Notes: generated by a model not told the origin, from the sequence alone. Counted from the stretch's first letter, positions 46,101 to 54,805 are shown. The stretch is 64,000 bases of DNA from JAJPHW01 sp963771505 (GCA_963771505.1 CAVYTO010000002.1:1054001-1118000), one strand, 5' to 3'. A program made the numbers and translations.

Positions 46101-46520
46101 CAGGGTTCCGCCAAGCTCATTGCTGGTCGTTTCCACCTGGGAAAGGCTCTCCCCAGAGACCTCGACTTGTTCGCTCACCTGACCCGGCTTCAGCGAAACA
46201 TCGACTCGCCGTTCGCTGGCCACGTCCACAGCTACAGTCTTCGTGACGGATGTCTGGAAACCTTTTTGCGTTACTGACACGTCATAGGTTCCGATGGGCA
46301 GCTCAGGCACAGCATAGGTGCCGTCCGCGCTGGTGACAGTGGTTCGGTCCTGGCCGGTATTCACGTTGTGAACCGTGACATTCGCTCCGGAAACCACTGC
46401 GCCCGAAGCGTCAGTGACAGAGCCGAGGACGGTGCCGCGGAAAGTTTGGGCCATCAACGATGACGGCATGAGCGAAGCGCACAACAAAACCGCAGAAGCG
46501 AGGATTGTCCTCACTCTCAT
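43167..46520 (-). CDS. Oar-type TonB-dependent receptor with carboxypeptidase regulatory domain
   Basis: Large outer-membrane protein (about 1117 aa). It has a signal peptide (RVRTILASAVLLCASLMPSS, cut near AQ), an N-terminal carboxypeptidase regulatory-like Ig fold (about 25-110, GSVTDASGAVVSGANVTV), a plug domain (about 130-260, NELGGTLSEETIKNIPVNGRDY) and a long beta-barrel ending RGIQLAAKLSF with the terminal Phe typical of BAM substrates. It belongs to the Oar-like group so abundant in Acidobacteriota. ATG 46520 has GGAGA upstream; ATG 46535 is an alternative. It is not linked to an obvious TonB/ExbB system. A second barrel protein lies 183 bases upstream. Confidence 0.9.
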   Translation of the reverse strand: MRVRTILASAVLLCASLMPSSLMAQTFRGTVLGSVTDASGAVVSGANVTVHNVNTGQDRTTVTSADGTYAVPELPIGTYDVSVTQKGFQTSVTKTVAVDVASERRVDVSLKPGQVSEQVEVSGESLSQVETTSNELGGTLSEETIKNIPVNGRDYTKLIYLNPGVSGSPDQISDSPGSFGTFSLNGSRGRANNFLLDGTDMNDGYRNDPAINEAGVFGDPATILPIDAVGELRVLSNGEAEYGRNSGAIVNIVTKSGSNALHGTALEYYRSGKFGARNYFDPAGQPKNPFNNNQFGGSLGGPIVKDKTFFFADYEGQRETGAQAGASCVPDQALITATEAAIVSGGGAVNPISSALLARNPWPATTTAGLSSVTGCSGPNVATSIGFNNRVDSMIAKIDHNFNARNLLTGRYYFGDSNQSFPFAQLAGGLLPGFNTTTPTRVQLVALSYVKVINSSQVNEARLGWNRFAEGFFPQDSSFNPASIGLNTGVSSFNNGLPLISVGGFAKLGATASVPRERVDANWHFLDNYSWKIGRHDIKFGYEFRRTTIKLIQDSNFRGKLNFPDLTTFLEGMPSGGSQAQGDTLRHEFENSHGLYVQDNIRATSRLSVNLGLRWDYFGVATERDNLFYQLSAAGGGTLNQVGASGGPSNLYHPDYNNFAPRVALAFDVTGKGKTVVRAGWGVFYDAFSQDIFLGHIPYNCTFCPGPAYTGVGARPISFAGINGGTLSATTPVYGAPSPLGSFFGVNPNIRTPYTQNFNLNLQQALSNKAVLQVGYVGAIGTKLFRFRDINQPGQAAITAFDTSCPTTPNCPIGGFDSGGNVPRTAYPNFFYVNQEESSASSNYNSLQTSLRISSWHGLSTQTNFVWSHSIDNASDLEDFIPNAAQPNNSLVPAAERGNSNFDIRRRFSTNFQYEFPKSSGSLSRLKNGWGFDGTANVQDGQPFSFNYNFEGDYSGSGEGFDRPDVVGPIQYGKAPFNFINLASFQVPCTFGNSTATSSTGDSQCLAGTRHFGNLGRNSLRGPSFKEMNFSVFKDTAITERVNLQLRAEFFNLFNHPNFANPELPNFIADPATNGIAPNGRGQGNLALTATGDVGIGNPFLGSGGPRGIQLAAKLSF

Positions 46521-46702
46521 ATAGAAGTCTCCCATTTCCACCGATGTGGATGAACTCGACACGCTACTCTAGAATTTTTCGCCGACGGGCCGGCAAACAC
46601 TTTTCTCGTGCCAAAAGTTTATCCGTAACTCTGTGAAAGGGAAACACAAAAACTGCGGGGAGCCTAAAAAGGCACGTTACTGTAGAAATTTTGTGATTTT
46701 GC

Positions 46703-48391
46703 TTAGAAAACGAAAGCTAGCCCAGCCCGCACGCTGCGAGCTGACTGAACCAGATACACAGTCCGACCGTCTTGGCCGATGACAGGGACATAACCTTGCG
46801 CCAGAAGATTGCGCAAATCGATCATCGCTTCCAGATGATTCGGCAGAAATCCGTTTCCGGGGATGGGTTGCCGAATGAACAGATTCAGGTAGGGATCGGC
46901 TTGTCCAGCAGATGAATTGAAAAGATCTACAGGCGTCAGGACTGAACCACCCGTCCATCTGTAAGACGCGATCCAATACGTTTTCGTTCCCGGCAGCGTC
47001 CCTTTCAGTTTTCCACTGATCGCGTGGTGCTGACGAACGCGGGCGGCACTTCGAATGTCATCCAGGCCCAGTCCCGCCGAGTCCAACTCTAGCGCTCCGC
47101 CGTAGGCATAATCCAAGATCGCGGTGAGATTTGAAGTCAAATCGCGCTGCATGGAAACTCGGACGCCCTGCGTGTTCAACCTTCCTCCACGATACGTGAA
47201 TGTTCCTGAATAAACGTCGGGAAGCGCCTGACCTGAAACTGAAGAGTAAGCTCCGATTCCGGTCAATGCGGGATCGGAAATTCGGTCGGTGTAGGCGGCC
47301 ATTTGCAGTGAGGATCGCCCCATACGGTGCGTGGCTGAAACCTCTTGGTGATGCGCGCGTTCGAGCGTTGCACGCAAACCTGTGATGCTCATCCGCGGCC
47401 CCGACTCGCTCAGATCAGCCGTCTGCGGATCGAAACCTTTTTCGGGCAACGCGTTCGGCTCCGACGTGGCGTATGCGTACTGGAGGACAGTGTCAGACGA
47501 TAGATGGACAGTCGCACTGCCGAACGGCCGGAACGTGCTTACCCGGCCCATGAACTGGATTGTCTGCAACTCGCTGCCGAACTTCAACTCCAGTACGTCG
47601 CCCAATTGAATCTCGTCGGACGTCGTCATCGCTACGGATTGAAAATCCGAATTGTGTAGGTTCAAATCGGGCGATGCCAGGCTTCGCACTGTGAGCGACA
47701 TCGACGGACCCGCCATCCCGTCGCGTCCTTTAGAAAATGCCGCGCGCAAAACCGTCGCAGGCGTCGACGAGCCATAGCCGACATTTCCGGACAAGGCCAT
47801 GGTTCCAGCCATTACCGGCTTTTCCAACGAAAAGTCGGTGCTCATGTCTGAACTGGCACCGAATCCTTCGGACGACGAACCTGCCACAAACGATAAGGTT
47901 CCTTTCACGTCCCGGAATGAATTCTGCGCGTGCTCTTCGTTGCTCGGGCTTGAAACACCGTTCTGAAACCGCAAAATCGGACGATTTGCCGCTGATCGCA
48001 ATACCCACTGCCAATCATCGCCGGGGGTGTCGGCCTTGCGAGGACTTAACTGAACTGCCTGGAAAAGAGAATTCAAGGTGAGATCTACGACCGCCGCAAC
48101 TCCATTCGCGACCGAAATGTTTTCGCGCGAGGCGGGCAGGAACGACGGAGAGGACGCCTTTACGCTGTAAGTTCCTGCGGCCAAGTTGCGGATAGAGTAG
48201 AAACCGTCTTCGTTCGTGAAAGCGTGCAAAGTCGCGGCAGCGGCTCCAGCCACTTCAACTACCACTCCCATTTGCGGAGTGCCGGCTGCCGAGCGCACAA
48301 ACCCGCTGATCGCAGCATTGTGGTCCGCTGCCAACAGCGGCAGCGCAAGAATCTGCGCGATCAAAAATGTGAACCCGAGTTTGCGGATCAT
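46703..48391 (-). CDS. Outer-membrane protein with carboxypeptidase regulatory domain
   Basis: A 562-residue protein with a signal peptide (MIRKLGFTFLIAQILALPLLA), a carboxypeptidase regulatory-like domain (about 27-110, GFVRSAAGTPQMGVVVEV and YSIRNLAAGTYSVKAS) and a beta-strand-rich remainder ending RAGLAFVF, whose terminal Phe is the BAM-recognition pattern. There is no recognisable plug domain, so it is shorter than the neighbouring receptor and may be a simplified or plug-less barrel. It follows a GWxTD protein gene by 30 bases, so those two are probably one operon. Its role, perhaps in transport or adhesion, is unknown. Confidence 0.78.
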   Translation of the reverse strand: MIRKLGFTFLIAQILALPLLAADHNAAISGFVRSAAGTPQMGVVVEVAGAAAATLHAFTNEDGFYSIRNLAAGTYSVKASSPSFLPASRENISVANGVAAVVDLTLNSLFQAVQLSPRKADTPGDDWQWVLRSAANRPILRFQNGVSSPSNEEHAQNSFRDVKGTLSFVAGSSSEGFGASSDMSTDFSLEKPVMAGTMALSGNVGYGSSTPATVLRAAFSKGRDGMAGPSMSLTVRSLASPDLNLHNSDFQSVAMTTSDEIQLGDVLELKFGSELQTIQFMGRVSTFRPFGSATVHLSSDTVLQYAYATSEPNALPEKGFDPQTADLSESGPRMSITGLRATLERAHHQEVSATHRMGRSSLQMAAYTDRISDPALTGIGAYSSVSGQALPDVYSGTFTYRGGRLNTQGVRVSMQRDLTSNLTAILDYAYGGALELDSAGLGLDDIRSAARVRQHHAISGKLKGTLPGTKTYWIASYRWTGGSVLTPVDLFNSSAGQADPYLNLFIRQPIPGNGFLPNHLEAMIDLRNLLAQGYVPVIGQDGRTVYLVQSARSVRAGLAFVF

Positions 48392-48421
48392 AGAACCACC
48401 GCCCCACTGGGACTTGCCACT

Positions 48422-50143
48422 CTATTCCACCGCGAAGGTCGCAGTCGGATCAAGCGTCTGCTTGGAGATATTGTCGTTCACTTTAATTTGGATGCGGTAT
48501 ATTCCCGGATCCAAACTGGCGGCCGAAAGAGATTTTTGCAGGGTCACCTGGTCGCCAACATTCCCCATTTTGTCCGTCGATTCAATCGTATGAATCACCG
48601 GCTTGTTAGTTGCTACATTGACAACATCATACTCCACTGTGGCCGAGGATTTGTGGGTTTTGTCATCCACGCCCAGGTTGTAGACCTGCATCCAGAAGCT
48701 CATTTTTTGATTGCGCCTGAAGCTGGCCGGCTTGCCCTCTGCCGAAGGGATTCGTGGCCGGACCTTAGTTGCGCCGATCACAAACATTCCAGTGCCCACA
48801 TTCTTGGCCGCTACCGGTTCTAAAGTGTCAGCAACGATAAGGGATGACGACGCTAGTTTGTCATCGGAATATTCAGGAACCACGACGCCTTTGCTCCAGG
48901 TTCCTTTGCGGTCGCCGTTGACGTCTTTTACTACGATGTCGAGACGGTAACGCCCCGGGCGCAGAGGCAATGCCTTCCAATAAATCTGGGAGTTTTCCAC
49001 CGTTTTCGGCAAAAGTTCAGCGGGAATGTCCGCTTGCACCGTATCTTCAAAAGTCTGCGCTACTTTCCCCGTGAGCGTGGTCACGCGCCCGAAAATATTC
49101 ACTGTTCCGCGCTGGACGCCATCTTTGTTGACGAATGTAATATCGCGGTTCTTCAACTGCACGGTCACCGGGACCAAAACCGTGTCGCCGGTCACGCGCA
49201 CGAAATCGGTCTGCACGTCGAACGGCATCAGGTTGTAAGTGATTTTCGTGCGGACGACTTCTTCAAGATCCTTGAATTTCACCGCAGGCGGCTTGTTCAG
49301 CTTGGCAAACTGCTCGAGCCGGTCGAATTCCTTTGTGGCATTCCCCGCCGTTCCGGGGCCCGCACCGATGCTCTCGAGCCCTCCGTTTCGGCGGCTGGAG
49401 CGATTCGTCAGTCCCATTTGTTCGTAGAGAGTTTGACCGCCATTCGGGGTTTCGGCGAGCGCGTCCTTCTCGCCGCGATCCATGGTCATGTGGTACTCGC
49501 CGCACATGCATGTATCTACAAACTCGATGATTACTTCCTGGCCTACACCTTCCAGATAGCGATAGCGCCAAGTCTCAAAAGGATAAGTCGACGTCTCGCC
49601 GCCGCCTTCATCCATCGGTCGTTCATATGTGCCGCCGGAAGGGTGAGCTTCAATCTCATCAGCCGGCCCGTACATGATGTACATGCGTCCGCGGTCGGTT
49701 TTCCATCCCGGTATACCCGCCGCAAAGTGTTCGTTGGCATAAGCGATCCGGCGGTAGTGATCTTCTTTGAACTCGTTTTCTTCGGTATCTGGCGTAGGGT
49801 CGCGGCGCTGCCAGAAAGCCTCAATAAATTGGTCGCGCTCTTCGTCGTTGGATAACTGCTTAAAAGCCGATCGTTCTTCGTCGCTGATGATGTAAACCAC
49901 GTCTTCGTTCAGCCACTTCTTATAGGTGCGGCTCAACTCCTGCTTCAACGACTTGGCATTTTCTTTTTTCTGCTTCTCACCAAGCGGGCGCTTTAGGGGA
50001 TCGGTACCGGAGGACGCTGGCGAAGAAGCGGGGCTGTCGCTAGGCTTGCCATCCTGCTGCGCACATAACGGAAGCGTGAACGCAGCTCCCATGAGCAGTG
50101 CGCGTGCGATGTATGTTCCGAATTTGGAACGGGATTCAAACAT
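48422..50143 (-). CDS. GWxTD-domain protein, exported
   Basis: A protein of about 573 residues defined by the GWxTD motif (seen here as GWKTDRGRMYIMYGPADEIE). ATG 50143 (GAGGAG upstream) is chosen, since it gives a signal peptide (FGTYIARALLMGAAFTLP, cut near CAQ). Then come a basic linker, the LSNDEERDQFIEAFWQRRDPTPDTEENEFKEDHYRR block, the GWxTD motif, and a long Ig-like or beta-rich region with SKGVVVPEYSDDKL and FRRNQKMSFWMQVYN. GWxTD proteins occur in Acidobacteriota and Bacteroidota and have no settled function. It leads a likely operon with the following barrel protein. Confidence 0.85.
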   Translation of the reverse strand: MFESRSKFGTYIARALLMGAAFTLPLCAQQDGKPSDSPASSPASSGTDPLKRPLGEKQKKENAKSLKQELSRTYKKWLNEDVVYIISDEERSAFKQLSNDEERDQFIEAFWQRRDPTPDTEENEFKEDHYRRIAYANEHFAAGIPGWKTDRGRMYIMYGPADEIEAHPSGGTYERPMDEGGGETSTYPFETWRYRYLEGVGQEVIIEFVDTCMCGEYHMTMDRGEKDALAETPNGGQTLYEQMGLTNRSSRRNGGLESIGAGPGTAGNATKEFDRLEQFAKLNKPPAVKFKDLEEVVRTKITYNLMPFDVQTDFVRVTGDTVLVPVTVQLKNRDITFVNKDGVQRGTVNIFGRVTTLTGKVAQTFEDTVQADIPAELLPKTVENSQIYWKALPLRPGRYRLDIVVKDVNGDRKGTWSKGVVVPEYSDDKLASSSLIVADTLEPVAAKNVGTGMFVIGATKVRPRIPSAEGKPASFRRNQKMSFWMQVYNLGVDDKTHKSSATVEYDVVNVATNKPVIHTIESTDKMGNVGDQVTLQKSLSAASLDPGIYRIQIKVNDNISKQTLDPTATFAVE

Positions 50144-50443
50144 AGACACCAACTCCTCAGTCAGGGCGAACCACACGACAATTCTATGGATTTGGATGCG
50201 CTCAGGCAACCCAAACGCCGCCCGCCATGACTATTTGTAGTCAGCCGCCATAATCTGAGCTTCGGATATACTTTGCAAAGCTGGGTATTGGGCCAGATTA
50301 GCTATTGGGGAACAATCCTTTTGAGCGAGACGTACAGTGTTTAAGCGGGCTGTAATCTTGATACTAACGACCGGCCCGCAGGCACGTCTAAACATGAACC
50401 CAAACGGGCTGCCCGAAGGCAAGCTTGCAGGAACGGAGCGCTA
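50144..50443. other. Divergent intergenic region
   Basis: About 300 bases between the minus-strand GWxTD gene and the plus-strand ABC ATPase gene, so both promoters should lie here. No gene, clear hairpin or sequence repeat is visible. I do not see a convincing -35/-10 pair. Confidence 0.5.
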
Positions 50444-51220
50444 GTGTCCGAGAGGGACCAGGAGACCAAAGTGGCGACAGCAGAAGTAATTAACATCGAT
50501 CAACCTCACGTTTCGGCTCCCCCGGAGTCGGTCATGATCGCCACCATCGACCTATGGAAGACCTACGACATGGGCTCTGAGCAGCAAGTCCATGCGTTGC
50601 GCGGGGTGAACCTGCAAATCCGCCGAAACGAGTACGTCGCCATCATGGGACCCTCCGGATCGGGTAAATCGACCCTGATGAACCTGATTGGCTGCCTCGA
50701 TTCGCCGAGCAAGGGGCAATATTGGCTCAATAATCAGCAAGTCAGCGAGTTGGATGACGACGAACTCGCGCGCATCCGCAACAAAGAAATCGGATTCGTA
50801 TTTCAGACTTTCAACCTGCTCGCCCGGGCAACAGCGCTCCACAACGTCGAGTTGCCGCTGATCTATGCAGGCGTCTCGGCGGATGAACGCGCAGAGCGCG
50901 CGAAAGAGGCTCTAACTTCTGTTGGAATGGGCCAGCGCATGAACCACAAGCCCAACGAACTTTCCGGCGGTCAGCGTCAAAGGGTCGCCATCGCGCGCGC
51001 TTTGGTCAACCGACCTTCCATCATCCTTGCTGACGAACCGACCGGAAATCTCGATTCTCAAACCGGCCTAGAGATCATGGCTTTGTTCGATCGACTACAG
51101 GCTCAGGGCAATACTATTATCGTCGTGACCCACGAACACGACATCGCGGAATATGCGCACCGCGTCATCTACATCAAAGACGGCGTGGTCGAGCGGGACG
51201 AACTCAATCAAAAAAATTAG
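50444..51220 (+). CDS. MacB/LolD-type ABC transporter ATPase
   Basis: ATP-binding subunit of an exporter of the MacB/LolD/FtsE class. The 258-residue protein has Walker A GPSGSGKST, Q-loop FVFQTFNLL, signature LSGGQRQRVAIARAL, Walker B IILADEPTGNLDS and the switch His (VVTHEHDIAEYAHRV). The start is GTG 50444 with GGAG 6 bases upstream. An N-terminal extension of about 35 residues (VATAEVINIDQPHVS) precedes the domain. No permease gene adjoins it; the next gene is on the other strand, so its partner must be encoded elsewhere. A strong terminator follows. Confidence 0.88.
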   Translation: MSERDQETKVATAEVINIDQPHVSAPPESVMIATIDLWKTYDMGSEQQVHALRGVNLQIRRNEYVAIMGPSGSGKSTLMNLIGCLDSPSKGQYWLNNQQVSELDDDELARIRNKEIGFVFQTFNLLARATALHNVELPLIYAGVSADERAERAKEALTSVGMGQRMNHKPNELSGGQRQRVAIARALVNRPSIILADEPTGNLDSQTGLEIMALFDRLQAQGNTIIVVTHEHDIAEYAHRVIYIKDGVVERDELNQKN

Positions 51221-51242
51221 CTGCGGACCGCCGCAATAAAAA

Positions 51243-51272
51243 AAAGAGCCGAGTCATACGACTCGGCTCTTT
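51243..51272. terminator. Bidirectional intrinsic terminator
   Basis: Stem of 13 bp (51243-51255 / 51260-51272) with loop ATAC; the left arm is preceded by an A-run and the right arm ends in T. It lies between the convergent ABC ATPase gene (+) and the BNR-repeat gene (-). Confidence 0.88.
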
Positions 51273-51294
51273 CTGCTGTGAGTGCGAACCTACC

Positions 51295-52650
51295 TTACTT
51301 GCTGATGGTATCGCCAAACATGTCTTCGGTCTTCGTGCCCGTTCGTGAATCCGTCCAGGAGAATGCAAACCCATTGGCGAAGGAGTAGATGCCTTGATAG
51401 TCTCCGTATTGGTTACCATCGGCTCCAGCAACAGTCTCATTGGACTGGGCCGTCGTGATGCGAATGTTCTTCTTGTAGGTAACTCCGCCGTCTAGCGAAT
51501 AAGAAAGATAGCGGTCAGTCTTCTTGTTGGTGGAATCGCGGCGCGTGTCGTAAAACGAAACGCCCACAATGCCGTTGGGCATTACCGCAATCTGGTGGTG
51601 GAAGTGGTAAGCGTTGGTCGTGTCGTCGTTCACTTTGGTTTCCGCTGACCAGGTATTGCCGCCATCATCCGAATAGCGGACATAGATGTTGGTGTTTGTC
51701 TTCACCGTGTCGTTGTCCGTGTAGCTGATGTAAACTCGGCCCGCATGCGGGCTGCCCTCGGGTGCCACCGCCGTCATCGGGAACGGCAGAATTCCGCGAA
51801 TATTTTGTGGCGGAATAAACACAAAGAAACCGGTCGTGTTCATCCGGTAGTTCGTAACTACCACCGCCTTACCCCATGTCGCGCCTCCATCGGACGACTT
51901 CGCGGAGTAAAGCTTCCGCCCGCCGTAATCTTCCCACGCCGCATACACTGATCCGTCAGGGCCCGCGGATACGTTCACGCCAATCGTAGGATTGCCAGTA
52001 TACAATTTCGCGCTGCGCTTCCAGTTGGTAAACCCATCGCGCGAATACAGGACGTACGGCGTGTTATTGGCTCCGTTGTCGTCGTATCCGATGTAGACGC
52101 TGCCCACAAACGGGCTCGATGCGTTTCGGTCAACTGCTACCATGTCGCGGTCTGGGGCGGAGCCGGCGATTGAGAAAATGGTTTCTGTCCATGACGTTGC
52201 GCCGACTTTGCGATAAGCAATACGCTGGTCGGAACACTCGTACGACACAAACGCGTCCCCGTTGCTGTTGAATCCGAGCCAAGTGTCGTAGCAGAACCCG
52301 CTCGGCAGGAAATTGTTCTTGGCGAACGTCTTGCCCCCATCGGTCGATTCGTACATCGCCGCCGTAGTGGTCAGGTCATTCACGCTTTGAAGAATATGCA
52401 AAGGGTTGGTTGGATCAACCGCAACGCTGGTCTCGCTCTGCGGTCCGGTCTCATTGGTGACATTCACGTTGCTGCCAATCACGATGGACTGGAGCAATGT
52501 GCCGTCTTCGGGTTCGAGAATCTGTTGCGAAGTGCGAACCGGTGCGGTGCTAAAGGCTCGGGGCGCGGTTTGCGCGCCAGCGAAAGTGCAGGTGCCGAGG
52601 CAAAACATTCCGGCGGCGGCCAAAGTTAGTGGTGCAATACGTAGTCTCAT
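51295..52650 (-). CDS. Secreted BNR-repeat (sialidase-like fold) protein
   Basis: A 451-residue exported protein. It has a signal peptide (about 1-26, LTLAAAGMFCLGTCTFAGAQ) and at least four Asp-box/BNR motifs (STDGGKTF, SSDGGATW, SDDGGNTW, SLDGGVTY) that mark a beta-propeller of the sialidase/exo-glycosidase fold. Catalytic residues of sialidases (an Arg triad with Asp and Tyr) cannot be placed with confidence, so enzymatic activity is uncertain. There is one further gene to the left (PBP) on the same strand after a gap of 182 bases. It may bind or hydrolyse extracellular glycans; the function is inferred from fold only. Confidence 0.8.
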   Translation of the reverse strand: MRLRIAPLTLAAAGMFCLGTCTFAGAQTAPRAFSTAPVRTSQQILEPEDGTLLQSIVIGSNVNVTNETGPQSETSVAVDPTNPLHILQSVNDLTTTAAMYESTDGGKTFAKNNFLPSGFCYDTWLGFNSNGDAFVSYECSDQRIAYRKVGATSWTETIFSIAGSAPDRDMVAVDRNASSPFVGSVYIGYDDNGANNTPYVLYSRDGFTNWKRSAKLYTGNPTIGVNVSAGPDGSVYAAWEDYGGRKLYSAKSSDGGATWGKAVVVTNYRMNTTGFFVFIPPQNIRGILPFPMTAVAPEGSPHAGRVYISYTDNDTVKTNTNIYVRYSDDGGNTWSAETKVNDDTTNAYHFHHQIAVMPNGIVGVSFYDTRRDSTNKKTDRYLSYSLDGGVTYKKNIRITTAQSNETVAGADGNQYGDYQGIYSFANGFAFSWTDSRTGTKTEDMFGDTISK

Positions 52651-52832
52651 GGATACTCTTTTCCTTCTTGGTTGACTGGGATTTTGGCTACAATTCCCCC
52701 AAGGGACTGTCGGGTGGGAGAGAACCGGAATTGCCCCTAGAGCTTAGGCAGGACTATAGGCGAGGGCGAAACCCCAGTCAAGATGCAAAGTTCTGCAACT
52801 TGCACATATCAGAGCCGGCTGGTAACCGTCAT

Positions 52833-54056
52833 TTACGGAGTGATTGCTGCCGTCTTCGTTGCTGCAGTCGTCGCAGGCGTGACCGGCTTCGCCATGAAGA
52901 ACTCGTGATCGTAGAGGCTGCGGTACATCCTTCCCGCTAACTCTGCGGCCTTCGGTCCGAACGTGGGACGCCCACCCTCAAGGAACACAACCACAACGAT
53001 TCGTCCGATATCGGTATTCGCGTAGGAGGCGAACCATCCGAAACGCGTTCCAGCTTTCGAACAGGTTCCGGTCTTGCCGAGAATGTCTTCTTCGTTGAAA
53101 TTCAGTTTGACGCTACGGGCTGTGCCGTATTGCACCGCTCCCGCCATCCCATCGGAAAGTTCGGGGATCAGTCCGGCGATCGGCAGACGGCGCTTGATTA
53201 CCGGCTGAAAGTTGGCAATTTCTTCAGGCTTGGTAGGGTGTTGCAGGAAGTAAAGCGTCCCGCCGTTGGCGATCGCTGAGACCATTGCGCCCAGCTGTAG
53301 CGGCGTCATCGACACGCCTTCGCCGAAGGAGCACATCTTGCCTACTCCGCCCAGACTGTCAGGAATCACTTCACTCGGATACTGTCCCAACTGCTCGCCG
53401 GGGATTTTGTATCCCGCCATCTCGCCCAAACCGAACTGGTGCGCGTAATGCTGAACTTTTTCGAATCCCAAATCGCGGCCCAACGCCTCGAAATATGCGT
53501 TGTTCGAATGGGCCAGTGCAGTGGTGAGGTTCATGCGATAGCGACCACCCAAACTAATCGGAGTGTCTTTGGTGATGATGCCTTCACTCAAAGCCGCCAG
53601 CGCGACCGAAAGCTTAATGGTCGAGCAAGGTTGCGCTCCGCTCGAGAGCGCGAGTTTCTGGTTCACCATCGCCAGAATGCGGCCGCTCGTCGGCTCGATC
53701 GCGACCACCGTGCCGTTCATTCCGCCCAGTGCATCGATCGCGGCTTGGCGCACTACCGGATCTTCACCCGTCGTCACATCTCCGTCAGTGATGTCGTCAG
53801 CAAAAGAACTTGCCGTGAAACGTTCGTAGTAATGATGTCGGCGCGAATGCAAACTGGTGCGCAAAACCCTGCGCCGCGCCACTGTAGGGCGGCTCTTCGC
53901 CAGCCGCCGCATGTGATGTCGTGCGTGCGCGCTCTCCACAACTTTTTTTGATTTCGGGGTCGATCGGGGCCGGGTGTTGATCGTCGCAGCGAAAGCGCTC
54001 GCGGCAAACAGCGACAAAACGAAGAAAGTGGCAAAAAAACGCTGAATCCGCGACAT
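52833..54056 (-). CDS. Penicillin-binding transpeptidase domain protein
   Basis: Peptidoglycan D,D-transpeptidase-like enzyme. From ATG 54056 the 407-residue protein has a signal or anchor segment (about 6-23), a basic, Arg/His-rich spacer (about 27-75), then the transpeptidase domain with the active Ser in CSTIK (S145, K148), SNN (184-186) and KTG (328-330). All three motifs are intact. There is no transglycosylase or dimerisation (PBP-dimer) domain, so it is a short, monofunctional type, smaller than PBP2/FtsI. An upstream in-frame extension to 54212 has no family features. It could act in cell-wall synthesis or, if modified, in beta-lactam handling. Confidence 0.85.
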   Translation of the reverse strand: MSRIQRFFATFFVLSLFAASAFAATINTRPRSTPKSKKVVESAHARHHMRRLAKSRPTVARRRVLRTSLHSRRHHYYERFTASSFADDITDGDVTTGEDPVVRQAAIDALGGMNGTVVAIEPTSGRILAMVNQKLALSSGAQPCSTIKLSVALAALSEGIITKDTPISLGGRYRMNLTTALAHSNNAYFEALGRDLGFEKVQHYAHQFGLGEMAGYKIPGEQLGQYPSEVIPDSLGGVGKMCSFGEGVSMTPLQLGAMVSAIANGGTLYFLQHPTKPEEIANFQPVIKRRLPIAGLIPELSDGMAGAVQYGTARSVKLNFNEEDILGKTGTCSKAGTRFGWFASYANTDIGRIVVVVFLEGGRPTFGPKAAELAGRMYRSLYDHEFFMAKPVTPATTAATKTAAITP

Positions 54057-54515
54057 TGCTGAGCTTCTGATCAAGTTCGTTTCCCCGGAATACTGCCTAT
54101 TTATGAGCAAAGGATGGGCCACCAAGTCGCCAAATTGGCCGCCCCGCCTGCAGTCCCTCGATACTATGAGACTTAGCTTATGTAGGCAATAAAAAAGTAC
54201 ATTTCCCGCCAACTTCGCTTAATTGATATAACCCGATACCGGTCTATAAGTTGCAGGAACATTTTGGCAGGTCACGTCCCTTCGGTAACGCTCGACGGGT
54301 TACTGGAACGATACCTCCGTGAAGGGTAAACATTTTCCCTTTCTAATTCGGCCTTGGGCTCGCTTGGATTAGAGCCCTCGGTTTCGCCGTTCGCGAAGAC
54401 AAAATTAGTTATTCTCTGCGGCGTTTTTTGACAGTCCTGGTTGACTATTGGGCGGAGATTGCGGTCGCGGTGAGGGCGTGATAGACCAAGTCTCATAAAC
54501 TTAGTTTGCTTCGCA
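54057..54515. other. Gene-free region between PBP and antitoxin genes
   Basis: About 460 bases, divergent between the PBP gene (-) and the antitoxin gene (+). I see no gene, tRNA or known riboswitch. A minus-strand open frame (54272-54532) overlaps it but has no homology-like pattern. A short inverted repeat (GGGCTC / GAGCCC) lies near 54356-54377. The composition is more AT-rich near 54180-54250 (AAAAAAGTAC, TTGATATAAC), which may include the promoter for one flank. Confidence 0.4.
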
Positions 54516-54761
54516 ATGAAAACATTAAACATTCACGAGGCTAAGACCCATCTATCGCAGCTGATCGACGAAGCCTCACGCGGCGAAACGTTCGTGATTG
54601 CCAAAGCCGGCAAGCCGCTGGTAAAGGTCGTGACGCTTAGCCCTCCCATCGGCGCGCAAGTGCGCCGACTCGGTTTTATGGCCGGGCAAATCTTGGTGCC
54701 CGACGACTTTGATCGGATGGGCAGCGAGGAGATCGAGCGAATCTTCGGCGGAATTGCATGA
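54516..54761 (+). CDS. Type II antitoxin, Phd/YefM family
   Basis: An 81-residue antitoxin that would bind DNA through its N-terminal fold and neutralise a PIN-domain (VapC-type) toxin through its tail. The start MKTLNIHEAKTHLSQLIDEA and GETFVIAKAGKPLVKVV match Phd/YefM proteins closely; the C-terminal VPDDFDRMGSEEIERIFGG is the usual toxin-binding helix. Its TGA overlaps ATG 54758 of the following toxin start by 4 bases (ATGA), the normal coupling. The toxin is broken (next entry), so this antitoxin is orphaned, though the reading frame is intact. Confidence 0.9.
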   Translation: MKTLNIHEAKTHLSQLIDEASRGETFVIAKAGKPLVKVVTLSPPIGAQVRRLGFMAGQILVPDDFDRMGSEEIERIFGGIA

Positions 54762-54805
54762 AGCTTTTGCTCGACACATACCCTGGCCCGATTCGAGCTG
54801 TATAA
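54758..54805 (+). pseudogene. Remnant of a PIN-domain (VapC) toxin
   Basis: The start overlaps the antitoxin stop (ATGA), and the product begins MKLLLDT, exactly the opening of PIN toxins (usually MKLLLDTH). After seven residues the frame no longer matches (YPGPIRAV) and ends at TAA 54803-54805. No further PIN motifs appear in any frame downstream, so most of the toxin gene has been deleted rather than frameshifted. Confidence 0.75.

Noticed and set aside
54057..54515. Possible riboswitch in the gap before the antitoxin or PBP gene
   Set aside because: I could not match c-di-GMP, TPP or other conserved riboswitch cores on either strand.
54272..54532. Minus-strand open frame with EGSNPS, suggesting a tRNA 3' end or att site
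   Set aside because: The T-arm-like part is degenerate (CTCTAAT instead of TTCGAAT) and no acceptor or anticodon arm can be drawn, so neither a tRNA nor an attachment site is supported.
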